This document shows positions 54,280 through 61,099 of a DNA stretch of 64,000 bases, piece after piece. The stretch's first letter is position 1. Every line of letters begins with the position of its first letter. The position numbers were made by a program, and so were the translations under genes. The notes below the pieces were generated by a model. That model was given only the letters and a program-made list of their open reading frames with translations, searched no databases and was not told where the DNA came from. The DNA lies in the NCBI RefSeq assembly GCF_019219075.1, contig NZ_JAHUWJ010000022.1, positions 1-64,000 on the forward strand, in the 5' to 3' direction. This DNA comes from Chitinophaga sp. sic0106 (GTDB lineage: Bacteria; Bacteroidota; Bacteroidia; Chitinophagales; Chitinophagaceae).

Positions 54280-54301
54280 GGTCCCGGCAGTTGCCGGGAC
54301 C
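54280..54301 (-). terminator. Terminator-like hairpin in the esterase leader
   Basis: GGTCCCGGC (54280-54288) and GCCGGGACC (54293-54301) form a perfect 9-bp GC-rich stem with a 4-nt loop; on the minus strand TTTT follows. It ends 17 nt before the esterase ATG, so it is either a leader attenuator or the end of a short upstream transcript. Confidence 0.6.
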
Positions 54302-54528
54302 AGGTTTTACAATATTTTCCTGCGGTGTGAATTACCCGCAGCGGGGTGCAAATAAAGGAATTAACGCGAGGCGGGAGCCTTTTATTTTATGCGGGTTTGC
54401 GCACATATAGTGATTGTTTATAAGAGGAAAATAATCTGCATGTTTTTTAAGTTCAAAGGCAGGGTTGTACGATTTCGTATATACATATAAGTTAGTAGAA
54501 TATTTTTTTAAGTGATTTTAAAGGTTAG

Positions 54529-54547
54529 CCGACACCTTCGGTGTCGG
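54529..54547. repeat. Short hairpin with TTC loop
   Basis: CCGACACC (54529-54536), loop TTC, GGTGTCGG (54540-54547). It stands immediately before the heptamer tract. Read on the minus strand the loop is GAA, as in the htpG hairpin. Confidence 0.6.
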
Positions 54548-54561
54548 TAGGGTGGTTCCGC

Positions 54562-54786
54562 GCGGTGCGCGGTAAGCGGTGTGCGGTAAGCAGTAAGCGG
54601 TACGCGGTGTGCGGTAAGCGGTGCGCAGTAAGCGGTATGCGGTAAGCGGTAAGCCGTAAGCGGTAAGCGGTAAGCGGTAAGCGGTAAGCCGTAAGCCGTG
54701 TGCGGTGCGCGGTAAGCGGTATGCGATAAGCGGTATGCGATAAGCGGTATGCGGTAAGCATGTGCAGTTTGCAGTGCGAAGTGCGC
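54562..54786. repeat. Heptanucleotide tandem repeat (GCGGTAA-type)
   Basis: Twenty-eight consecutive 7-nt units run from 54562 to 54757 with no insertion or deletion. The commonest unit is GCGGTAA; variants change mostly positions six and seven (GCGGTGT, GCGGTAT, GCGGTGC, GCGGTAC) and sometimes three or four (GCAGTAA, GCCGTAA, GCGATAA). A decayed 7-nt period continues to about 54786. Because 7 is not a multiple of 3, each frame repeats every 21 nt and stays open, which creates spurious reading frames rich in the peptide TAYRLPL. Confidence 0.9.
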
Positions 54787-54814
54787 TACACTCTGCTTGT
54801 ATTCGATTGTTTAA

Positions 54815-54831
54815 GGCCGCCATTAGCGGCC
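54815..54831. repeat. Hairpin GGCCGC/GCGGCC
   Basis: GGCCGC (54815-54820), loop CATTA, GCGGCC (54826-54831). It precedes the long htpG hairpin and forms a tandem pair with it. Confidence 0.55.
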
Positions 54832-54837
54832 ATAAAT

Positions 54838-54878
54838 AACAAAGCAGAAAGGAACCGAAGGTTCCTTTCTGCTTTGTT
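54838..54878 (-). terminator. htpG terminator hairpin
   Basis: A perfect 19-bp stem, 54838-54856 with 54860-54878, loop GAA. It lies 22 nt past the htpG stop on the minus strand. The stem base is AT-rich (AACAAAG/CTTTGTT), giving the T-run within the arm. Confidence 0.75.
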
Positions 54879-54899
54879 AATATAACTATACAATAAAAA

Positions 54900-56744
54900 T
54901 TATGCTTCTTCTTCCCCTTCTCCTGCACTCATCAGTTCTACACTTCTGTTTACGAAAGCAGTAAGATCTGCGCCGGTCAACAGGTTTTGCGACAGCAATG
55001 CGAGGTCCGCCAGATTCTTAATCTGTTTTTGCTGCAGGCCGTTGTTTTTCTCACGGAGAATTTGCAGGTATACCGGGTGGTTAGCGTTGATGGTCATATT
55101 GATTTCATCAGGCATATTGGCATACCAGTTCATTCCGCCACCGCCCATACTGGCCATATCTTTCATACGGCGCATGAACTCCGGACGGGTAACGATCACC
55201 GGCTGGAGATCAGCAGTAAGGCCTTTCATATCTACCTTAATATTGGGCTGATTAACCTCCTGGGTAAAGAGATTTTTTAGGGTATCTTCCTGTTCTTTAG
55301 ACAGGAGGGTATCTTCATTTTCGTCTTTATCAATCAGGTTATTAGCGATATCGGCATCTACGCGGGTAAACTGTACATTGTCCCACTTCATCTCGATGTT
55401 GTTGATGAAGGCGGCATCTACCAGCGTTTCCATTTTTATTACTTTGAAGCCTTTTTTCTGGGCAGCCTGGATGTAGCTGTCCTGCTGCACCGGATTGGTA
55501 GAATAGAGTACTACCAGCTTGCCTTCCTTATTGGTTTGCAGGGCAGCAGCGGCAGTGCGGTATTCTTCCTGGGTATAGAATTTGCCATCGGCAACGTCTT
55601 CCAGCAGGAGGAATTTATTGGCTTTATCGAGGAACTTGTCGTCCGTCATCATCCCGTATTTCACGAACAGGCCGATGGACTCCCATTTTTCCTCGAATGA
55701 TTTGCGGTCCTGGCGGAACATTTCATCCAGTTTATCCGCTACTTTTTTGGTGATATAGCCATTGATTTTTTTCACATTCGGATCGCCCTGGAGGTAGCTA
55801 CGGCTAACGTTGAGCGGGATATCCGGGCTATCAATCACACCATGCAGCAGCATCAGGAATTCCGGAACGATATCTTTTACTTCGTCGGTAACATATACCT
55901 GGTTGGAGTACAGGTTGATTTTATCTTTCTGTATTTCGTAGCTCTTGCTGATTTTAGGGAAATACAGGATACCGGTGAGATTGAAAGGATAATCTACGTT
56001 CAGGTGAATCCAGAAAAGCGGTGCTTCTGCGAAGGGATATAATTCTTTATAGAAGTTCTGGTAATCTTCTGCGGTGAGCTCGCTGGGCTTTTTAGTCCAG
56101 GCAGGAGCTACGTTATTGATCTGTTCTCCTTCAAATTTAACCGGAACCGGAAGGAATTTACAGAATTTGGTGAGGATGGAACGGATGCGGCCTTCGTCAA
56201 GGAATTCTTCACTTTCTTCGTTTACATGCATCACGATTTCAGTACCACGTTCTGTTTTGGTAGTTTCTTCGAGACTGTATTCCGGACTGCCGTCGCACTC
56301 CCAACGAACAGCTGGTGCGTCTTCTTTCCATGACTTGGAGAAGATTTCCACCTGGTTGCTGATCATAAAGGAAGAATAGAAACCGAGGCCGAAGTGCCCG
56401 ATGATGTTGGTTCCGCTTTCCTGGCCTTTGTATTTTTTCAGGAACTCTTCAGCACCGGAGAAAGCCACCTGGTTAATGTATTTGTCCACTTCTTCCGCAG
56501 TCATACCCACACCATGATCTGCGATGGTGATTGTCTTTTTCTCTTTATCCAGCCTTACTTCGATATCGATGTTGCCCAGGTCGCCTTTGAACTCACCTAC
56601 ACTAGCCAGGGTTCTGAGTTTTTGGGTAGCATCAACGGCATTACTCACCAGCTCACGGATAAAGATTTCATGATCGGAATACAGGAATTTCTTAATGATC
56701 GGAAAGATATTTTCCGTTTGTACACGTATAGCGCCTTTTTGCAT
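54900..56744 (-). CDS. Molecular chaperone HtpG (Hsp90)
   Basis: Bacterial Hsp90, an ATP-driven chaperone dimer. The 614-residue protein has the N-terminal GHKL ATPase domain with ELVSNAVDA (about 33-41, catalytic Glu and Asn), DHGVGM (94-99) and GHFGLGFYSSF (about 125-135). The middle domain (about 230-490) and C-terminal dimerisation domain (MKDMASMGGGGMNWYANMP) follow. It lacks the eukaryotic MEEVD tail, as expected. A heat-shock operator of CIRCE type is not seen; a housekeeping-like promoter lies at 56782-56813. Confidence 0.96.
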   Translation of the reverse strand: MQKGAIRVQTENIFPIIKKFLYSDHEIFIRELVSNAVDATQKLRTLASVGEFKGDLGNIDIEVRLDKEKKTITIADHGVGMTAEEVDKYINQVAFSGAEEFLKKYKGQESGTNIIGHFGLGFYSSFMISNQVEIFSKSWKEDAPAVRWECDGSPEYSLEETTKTERGTEIVMHVNEESEEFLDEGRIRSILTKFCKFLPVPVKFEGEQINNVAPAWTKKPSELTAEDYQNFYKELYPFAEAPLFWIHLNVDYPFNLTGILYFPKISKSYEIQKDKINLYSNQVYVTDEVKDIVPEFLMLLHGVIDSPDIPLNVSRSYLQGDPNVKKINGYITKKVADKLDEMFRQDRKSFEEKWESIGLFVKYGMMTDDKFLDKANKFLLLEDVADGKFYTQEEYRTAAAALQTNKEGKLVVLYSTNPVQQDSYIQAAQKKGFKVIKMETLVDAAFINNIEMKWDNVQFTRVDADIANNLIDKDENEDTLLSKEQEDTLKNLFTQEVNQPNIKVDMKGLTADLQPVIVTRPEFMRRMKDMASMGGGGMNWYANMPDEINMTINANHPVYLQILREKNNGLQQKQIKNLADLALLSQNLLTGADLTAFVNRSVELMSAGEGEEEA

Positions 56745-56781
56745 GGGAAAAGTAAATTTTATATTTCGGGGAGATGAGAGT

Positions 56782-56813
56782 CAAAGGTTGTGCCAGCGCC
56801 GCGGGGCTGACAA
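56782..56813 (-). promoter_or_regulatory. Putative htpG promoter
   Basis: On the minus strand a TTG (56811-56813), a 21-nt spacer and AACCTTTG (56782-56789), one base off TAnnTTTG. The leader is about 32 nt. Confidence 0.4.
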
Positions 56814-56886
56814 GTTGACGCGAGGCGGGATTTTTTCACGCAAAGCAGCAAAGGATTCGTTTTATGTTGCTGGCAGTCTGCTGGCA

Positions 56887-56934
56887 CCGCGCTACGCGCG
56901 GGCCCTCCCCAATCGCCACCTTCGTTGGCGATTG
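56887..56934. repeat. Tandem hairpins upstream of rpsF
   Basis: CCGCGC (56887-56892), loop TAC, GCGCGG (56896-56901); then CAATCGCCA (56910-56918) pairing with TGGCGATTG (56926-56934) around CCTTCGT, which can close further to a TTC loop. This pair lies between divergent genes, so a terminator role is unlikely. Confidence 0.55.
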
Positions 56935-57062
56935 CCTCCTAATAACTTCGGCACCAGAATCCAAATTAATATATAATTATCTGATAATCAAAATACAAGA
57001 TAGAAAACAAAGAATATTCCATAATAAAACCCGGTTATCTCCTAAAATTGGGAATAGTTCTT

Positions 57063-57070
57063 TATCTTTG
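57063..57070 (+). promoter_or_regulatory. -7 element of the rpsF-rpsR-rplI operon
   Basis: TATCTTTG, an exact TAnnTTTG, 43 nt before the rpsF start. No TTTG is seen at the usual -33 distance. Confidence 0.5.
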
Positions 57071-57113
57071 CGGTCCGAATTTTTTTATTAAACCTAACAA
57101 AAAACAGGGAATT

Positions 57114-57464
57114 ATGAACTACGAATTGATGGTGATCTTTACCCCTGTGCTTTCTGAGGACGACTACAAAGCCGCCCAAAAGAAATTCGCTGATATCATT
57201 AAAGATAACGGCGGAGTAATCACGCACGAAAATCCCTGGGGATTAAGATCACTGGCGTACCCTATCCGGAAAAAAACTACAGGAATGTATGTTGTTCTGG
57301 AATATACTGCGCCAACCGACCTCAATGAGAAGCTGAAAATCCAGCTGAACCGCGATGAAAATGTATTACGTCACATGACGACTGCGCTTGACAAATACGC
57401 TGTAGCGTATAACAATCGCAAGAACTATGGTGCGAATGCTGAATCTAAAACCACTGAAGCTTAA
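57114..57464 (+). CDS. Small ribosomal subunit protein bS6
   Basis: A 116-residue bS6 protein, which binds 16S rRNA together with bS18. It starts MNYELMVIFTPVLSEDDYK, and LRSLAYPIRKKTTGMYVV is typical. I placed the start at ATG 57114; a possible upstream GTG/ATG-type frame at 57048 would add 22 unrelated residues. rpsR follows 4 nt after the stop, the standard rpsF-rpsR-rplI order. Confidence 0.95.
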   Translation: MNYELMVIFTPVLSEDDYKAAQKKFADIIKDNGGVITHENPWGLRSLAYPIRKKTTGMYVVLEYTAPTDLNEKLKIQLNRDENVLRHMTTALDKYAVAYNNRKNYGANAESKTTEA

Positions 57465-57468
57465 AATT

Positions 57469-57741
57469 ATGGCAGTTAAACCTAAACAAGAGATCAAATA
57501 CTTAACAGCCGTAAAAACTGAAAAACGCCAGAAGAAATACTGCCGTTTTAAGAAAATGGGCATCAAGTATGTAGATTACAAAGACGCGGAGTTTTTGAAG
57601 AAATTTCTGAACGATCAGGGCAAAATGTTGCCACGTCGTATTACAGGTAACTCCCTGAAATTTCAGCGTAAAGTAGCCCAGGCTATTAAGAAAGCTCGTC
57701 AAATGGCTTTATTGCCTTATGTTACTGACCTTTTAAAGTAA
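57469..57741 (+). CDS. Small ribosomal subunit protein bS18
   Basis: A 90-residue basic protein, partner of bS6 on the platform of the 30S subunit. It has the conserved YVDYKDAEFLKKFLNDQGKMLPRRITGNS and ends in QMALLPYVTDLLK. The start ATG 57469 is 4 nt after the rpsF stop; a longer in-frame version overlapping rpsF is rejected. A CRFKK motif with a single Cys is present. Confidence 0.95.
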   Translation: MAVKPKQEIKYLTAVKTEKRQKKYCRFKKMGIKYVDYKDAEFLKKFLNDQGKMLPRRITGNSLKFQRKVAQAIKKARQMALLPYVTDLLK

Positions 57742-57747
57742 GAAGTT

Positions 57748-58194
57748 ATGCAAATTATTTTAATACAAGACGTAGACAACCTGGGTCAGAAGAATGAACT
57801 GGTTTCCGTAAAGAATGGTTACGCCAGAAATTTCCTGATCCCGCAGAAGTTTGCGGTAGAAGCTAGTCCTTCTAACCTGAAACAACTGCAGGAGCGCCTG
57901 AAAGTACAGAAAGTGAAAGAAGAGAAACTGCTGGCGGAAATCGCTAAAGTGGTGGAAGTTCTGAAAGCTTCTCCTGTTAAAATCGGCGCGAAAACCGGTA
58001 CTTCCGGTAAAATCTTCGGTAGCGTTACCGGTGTTCAGATTGCACGCGCAATTAAAGAACAGAAAGGTTACGAAATCGATCGTCGCCGCATCCATATCCT
58101 GGATGATGTGAAAGAATTAGGTACTTACAAAGCTCGCCTGGACTTCGGTAAAGGCAACGATACCGAAATGGAATTCGAAGTTGTAGCTGAGTAA
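57748..58194 (+). CDS. Large ribosomal subunit protein bL9
   Basis: A 148-residue bL9 protein of the 50S L1 stalk base. The N-terminal domain (MQIILIQDVDNLGQKNELV, GYARNFLIPQKFA) is joined by a long helix (about 45-75) to the C-terminal domain (GKIFGSVTGVQIARAI). It starts 6 nt after rpsR and ends the operon at a strong terminator. Confidence 0.96.
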   Translation: MQIILIQDVDNLGQKNELVSVKNGYARNFLIPQKFAVEASPSNLKQLQERLKVQKVKEEKLLAEIAKVVEVLKASPVKIGAKTGTSGKIFGSVTGVQIARAIKEQKGYEIDRRRIHILDDVKELGTYKARLDFGKGNDTEMEFEVVAE

Positions 58195-58210
58195 TATATA
58201 ACTCTTAGAA

Positions 58211-58254
58211 AAATAAAGCACCCGTGCCTCCTGGTACGGGTGCTTTATTTTTTG
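58211..58254 (+). terminator. Terminator of rpsF-rpsR-rplI
   Basis: AAATAAAGCACCCGT (58211-58225) pairs with ACGGGTGCTTTATTT (58236-58250), 10-nt loop, then TTTT. The lipoprotein gene begins 14 nt later. Confidence 0.88.
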
Positions 58255-58267
58255 TAATTTCCCCTTC

Positions 58268-59131
58268 ATGATAAAGTATCTTCTCGCCCTCGCACTACCA
58301 GTGCTGCTTACAGCCTGTACCTCCCACCGCGGTAAGTACACCACGCCACGCCTGCAGGCCATTACCATCCATGGTGAAAACAGCCCCTGGATAAGTTTCA
58401 GCTATAATAAAGACGGGCAGATGACCTCCCTGACAAAACATCCTAACACAACCGATACCAATACCATCCGCTTTGAATATGACCACCTCAACCGACTCAC
58501 CGGTATGCGCTGCGAAACAACCTCCCGCAACAAGGTAACAGTTACCAAAACAGCAGCCGTAAAAGACTGGGACTTACGTGGTAATATCAAAGAAGTAGAC
58601 TTCTTCGACGGTGATAAACAACACGTACGCACCGCCCGTATCCAATGGCAAAACGACCAGCCATTGTCGCTCAAATACACCGACCTTAAACAGGCTACCA
58701 GCTGGGATTATATAGAAGGCAACCCCACCTGGAAAAACATCGCCAAAGATCCGCAGGAAGATACCACCATCTACTTTACCAAAGCCAGCTGCGACTGGGA
58801 CAACTCCTATAACCCGCTGGCACGGCTGGCCAATCAGCTCCTCCTTGCAGACACCATTCCGCAAGGTCATGCCAGCGAGCCCCTCCCTGACCTCGCCAAC
58901 CTGCTCCTCCATGTCAGCTTCAACAACCCCAGCAGGATACAGTTGGACGAGAAACAGGAAACCGTTACCCAACAAGGCGTAATGGCATTATCCCGCTCCA
59001 CCACTGTACAGTATATGTATGCCTGCAACGGAAACGGTTATCCCCGCAGCGCTAACGTCTACCTACATACAAAAGGTTATACGCAACTCAATAATACCTG
59101 CAATACCGTGGTAGATTACAGCTACGAATAA
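58268..59131 (+). CDS. Lipoprotein with YD-like beta-strand repeats, unknown function
   Basis: A 287-residue lipoprotein (signal MIKYLLALALPVLLTAC, Cys17). The mature part has ISFSYNKDGQMTSLTKH and IRFEYDHLNRLTGMRC, which look like single YD-type strands as in Rhs proteins, and later WDLRGNIKEVDFFDGD and TARIQWQNDQPLSLKY. This pattern also occurs in small DUF4595-type Bacteroidota lipoproteins. Nothing suggests a toxin: there is no Rhs core or C-terminal effector. Function unknown. Its promoter would have to overlap the rplI terminator T tract. Confidence 0.75.
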   Translation: MIKYLLALALPVLLTACTSHRGKYTTPRLQAITIHGENSPWISFSYNKDGQMTSLTKHPNTTDTNTIRFEYDHLNRLTGMRCETTSRNKVTVTKTAAVKDWDLRGNIKEVDFFDGDKQHVRTARIQWQNDQPLSLKYTDLKQATSWDYIEGNPTWKNIAKDPQEDTTIYFTKASCDWDNSYNPLARLANQLLLADTIPQGHASEPLPDLANLLLHVSFNNPSRIQLDEKQETVTQQGVMALSRSTTVQYMYACNGNGYPRSANVYLHTKGYTQLNNTCNTVVDYSYE

Positions 59132-59150
59132 CTGAGCCTCAATATTTTAT

Positions 59151-59178
59151 TTCACGATTTTTCGTAACTTATCGTGAA
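59151..59178 (+). promoter_or_regulatory. Inverted repeat abutting the rhomboid start codon
   Basis: TTCACGAT (59151-59158) and ATCGTGAA (59171-59178) are perfect 8-bp arms with a 12-nt spacer. The last base of the right arm is the A of the rhomboid ATG. It could be an operator or a hairpin that hides the start codon. Confidence 0.45.
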
Positions 59179-59801
59179 TGCAAATATTAAAACGCCTGTA
59201 TAATGCACCGGTTACCCTTTCACTGATTGTAGTGAATACCATCGTATTTTGCATGATGGCCATCAAAGGACATGAAATCTGGTGGGGTGATGCAGACGAT
59301 CTCCTGCAATGGGGCGCCAACTACTGGCCACTCACCAGCCAGCAACATCAATACTGGCGGCTGCTTACAAGTATGTTTCTACACGCGGGACTATGGCACC
59401 TGTTTACCAACATGCTGGGACTACTAATAGCAGGCATATTCCTGGAACCCATTCTTAAAGGACCAAAATTTTGCATAGTGTACCTGGTGACAGGCCTCGT
59501 GGCAGATTATGCCAGCATATGGTTCCATCCCGATGCAGTGGGCGTAGGCGCATCAGGAGCTATATTTGGCATTTACGGCGCCTTTCTGGCCCTTTTAACT
59601 ACGCCGCTGTTTAAACGGTCCGCCAAAATGCCTTTCCTCATTTTTATCGCCTTATTTGTGGGCTTAAACATCATCGTGGCCTGTTTCACCGTTGGTATTG
59701 ACAATATTGCACACCTCACCGGCTTCGGCTGCGGTATACTCACCGGCTATTTGCTGTACTTTACCTTATCCAAGACTGATGCCGGCCGGTTGTCAAACTA
59801 A
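59178..59801 (+). CDS. Rhomboid-family intramembrane serine protease
   Basis: A 207-residue six-helix membrane protein. The catalytic dyad is Ser126 in GVGASGAIFG and His179 in NIAHLTGFGCG. His74 and Asn78 (HLFTNML) complete the oxyanion site. Rhomboids cut single-span membrane proteins within the bilayer; the substrate is unknown. It starts directly at an inverted repeat, which hints at regulated translation or transcription. Confidence 0.92.
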   Translation: MQILKRLYNAPVTLSLIVVNTIVFCMMAIKGHEIWWGDADDLLQWGANYWPLTSQQHQYWRLLTSMFLHAGLWHLFTNMLGLLIAGIFLEPILKGPKFCIVYLVTGLVADYASIWFHPDAVGVGASGAIFGIYGAFLALLTTPLFKRSAKMPFLIFIALFVGLNIIVACFTVGIDNIAHLTGFGCGILTGYLLYFTLSKTDAGRLSN

Positions 59802-59825
59802 TCTCCCAACGAACACTTAAATACT

Positions 59826-59833
59826 TATTTTTG
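59826..59833 (+). promoter_or_regulatory. Putative -7 element of the gene at 59849
   Basis: TATTTTTG, an exact TAnnTTTG, 15 nt before the preferred start codon. No convincing -33 element. Confidence 0.4.
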
Positions 59834-59848
59834 CAGATCAGCAACTTT

Positions 59849-60604
59849 ATGATGAAAATGTACAAAAACCTGTTTTACCTGGCAGCACTGGCAGTAATAC
59901 TTTGGAGCTGCGGACAGCAGAAATCAACGAAACAAACGACCACAACGGATTCCACCGGCATACAAACGGTAAACGTACCAGCCACCTCCGACACACCCAT
60001 CGACACATTAGAACTGGCAGGGAAAACCTACCTGATCTATACCATCGATTCTATGGTATTTGAAAGCTTCAAATTACAACCACAGGATACCAGCGAAACA
60101 CTCGCCCTGGCTAAAGATTCAACCGTTAAAAGATCAGGCAATACCTTACAGTTTAAATTACAAAACGGTAAAACCACCACCCTCACGGATAAAGATGATG
60201 ACGCGGAAAACGAAGGCGACTTCGTGCATTTCGCCTATTTAAGCGACTATCCGGAAATCAACAGCAAAGGCATCGTCGCCTATTATTACGAGTCACAGGA
60301 TTTCCTGCTGCTCAATACCCTTACAGGCGATACCCTGCACCTCTGGACAGAACCTATCTTCTCTCCGGATAAAAAACAAATACTCTGCGCCAGCATGGAC
60401 CTGGTGGCAGCCTTTATGCCAAACGGCTTCCAGCTGTTTAATATCGAAAAAGACAGTATCCGCTACGTAGGTGAAACTAACCTGGAAAAATGGGGACCTA
60501 CCGAAACTAAATGGGTGGATACCAAAACAATCCTCTGCCGCTATATCAGTATCGACGACGAAGGAACCACTAAGTCCCTGCACGTAAAAATGGTACAGCA
60601 ATAA
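59849..60604 (+). CDS. Lipoprotein of unknown function
   Basis: A protein of about 251 residues with a lipoprotein signal ending VILWSCG. The first ATG, 59849, lies just after a -7 element, so the in-frame TTG at 59831 is unlikely; ATGs at 59852 and 59858 are also possible. The mature protein is Thr/Gln-rich at first and then beta-rich, with FVHFAYLSDYPEINSKGIVAYYYESQDFLLLN and FSPDKKQILCAS, recalling a strand of a propeller-like or WD-type sheet. No family recognised. Confidence 0.72.
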   Translation: MMKMYKNLFYLAALAVILWSCGQQKSTKQTTTTDSTGIQTVNVPATSDTPIDTLELAGKTYLIYTIDSMVFESFKLQPQDTSETLALAKDSTVKRSGNTLQFKLQNGKTTTLTDKDDDAENEGDFVHFAYLSDYPEINSKGIVAYYYESQDFLLLNTLTGDTLHLWTEPIFSPDKKQILCASMDLVAAFMPNGFQLFNIEKDSIRYVGETNLEKWGPTETKWVDTKTILCRYISIDDEGTTKSLHVKMVQQ

Positions 60605-60638
60605 ATTTTTCAGTATCTTAAAGATAAATCCGTCACAT

Positions 60639-61016
60639 ATGAAACAGCTGGCCACTACCCTGCTCCTCCTCATTTTCGGTGTTTATTTTCAAGGTACCCA
60701 GGCGCAAAATCCAACAATAAATATTGAAGGAACTTCTGCCTCTATTGTCAGCAAACTGAGTAAATCCCTGGTGCTCACTGATCAGCAGCAACCTAAGTTA
60801 CTCAACCTCGTTACCAATTATCTGCAACAAAAATCCAATATACAGGCACTCAAAGGCAGCAATGAAAAGGCTTACCAGACCAAGCTTAACAGCATGCAAA
60901 ACGGCCTTAACAACAAACTGAAAGCATTACTGGGCACGGAACAGTTCAACGACTATCTCAGCCTGAAACCGGCAGCACCGGATGCCACCAATGTGCTGAC
61001 CTATCTGTACTATTAG
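60639..61016 (+). CDS. Small exported helical protein, unknown function
   Basis: A 125-residue protein with a signal peptide MKQLATTLLLLIFGVYFQGTQAQ. The mature part is predicted helical, with SIVSKLSKSLVLTDQQQPKLLNLVTNYLQQK and LKALLGTEQFNDYLSLKP. The layout (LTDQQ ... LLGTEQF) recalls small periplasmic Spy/LTXXQ-like proteins that bind unfolded proteins; this is a weak analogy. It lies 34 nt after the preceding lipoprotein gene and ends at a terminator. Confidence 0.75.
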   Translation: MKQLATTLLLLIFGVYFQGTQAQNPTINIEGTSASIVSKLSKSLVLTDQQQPKLLNLVTNYLQQKSNIQALKGSNEKAYQTKLNSMQNGLNNKLKALLGTEQFNDYLSLKPAAPDATNVLTYLYY

Positions 61017-61040
61017 ATCTCACGATAATTAAGTATTTTC

Positions 61041-61078
61041 AGGCGCTTCCCTTTGCAAAAGGTGAGGCGCCTTTTTTT
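61041..61078 (+). terminator. Terminator of the small exported protein gene
   Basis: AGGCGC (61041-61046) and GCGCCT (61067-61072) close a stem with an imperfect inner part (CTTT/AAAG), followed by seven T. Confidence 0.75.
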
Positions 61079-61099
61079 ATCAGTGAACAATTATTAACA

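Larger units (their letters stand above)
54260..54899. other. 640-nt intergenic region between htpG and the esterase gene
   Basis: From left to right it holds a terminator-like hairpin (54280-54301), an unassigned stretch with CTGCGG...CCGCAG arms (about 54320-54341), the 13-mer ACGCGAGGCGGGA (54364-54376), which recurs at 56818, a TGCCTTTG on the minus strand that could be a -7 element (54454-54461), a short hairpin (54529-54547), the heptamer tract (54562-54786) and the htpG terminator (54838-54878). I accept no protein-coding frame. Confidence 0.7.
56745..57113. other. 369-nt divergent intergenic region, htpG to rpsF
   Basis: It holds the htpG promoter candidate (56782-56813), a second copy of ACGCGAGGCGGGA (56818-56830), the motif CACGCAAAGCAGCAAAGG (about 56837-56854), a pair of hairpins (56887-56934) and the rpsF -7 element (57063-57070). 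No coding frame is supported. Confidence 0.65.

Noticed and set aside
54518..54928. Minus-strand open frames of 136 and 78 codons with repeated TAYRLPL-like peptide
   Set aside because: They are a by-product of the 7-nt repeat, which lacks stops in several frames at once. There is no independent coding signal, and the longer one runs through the htpG terminator hairpin.
57048..57113. Extended start for rpsF (likewise rpsR from 57427 and mraZ from 27710)
   Set aside because: The shorter starts match the family N-termini; the extensions run through promoter or operator sequence or overlap the upstream gene.
58268..59131. Rhs/YD toxin interpretation of the lipoprotein
   Set aside because: Only two YD-like strands, no Rhs core, no toxin domain and no immunity gene next to it.
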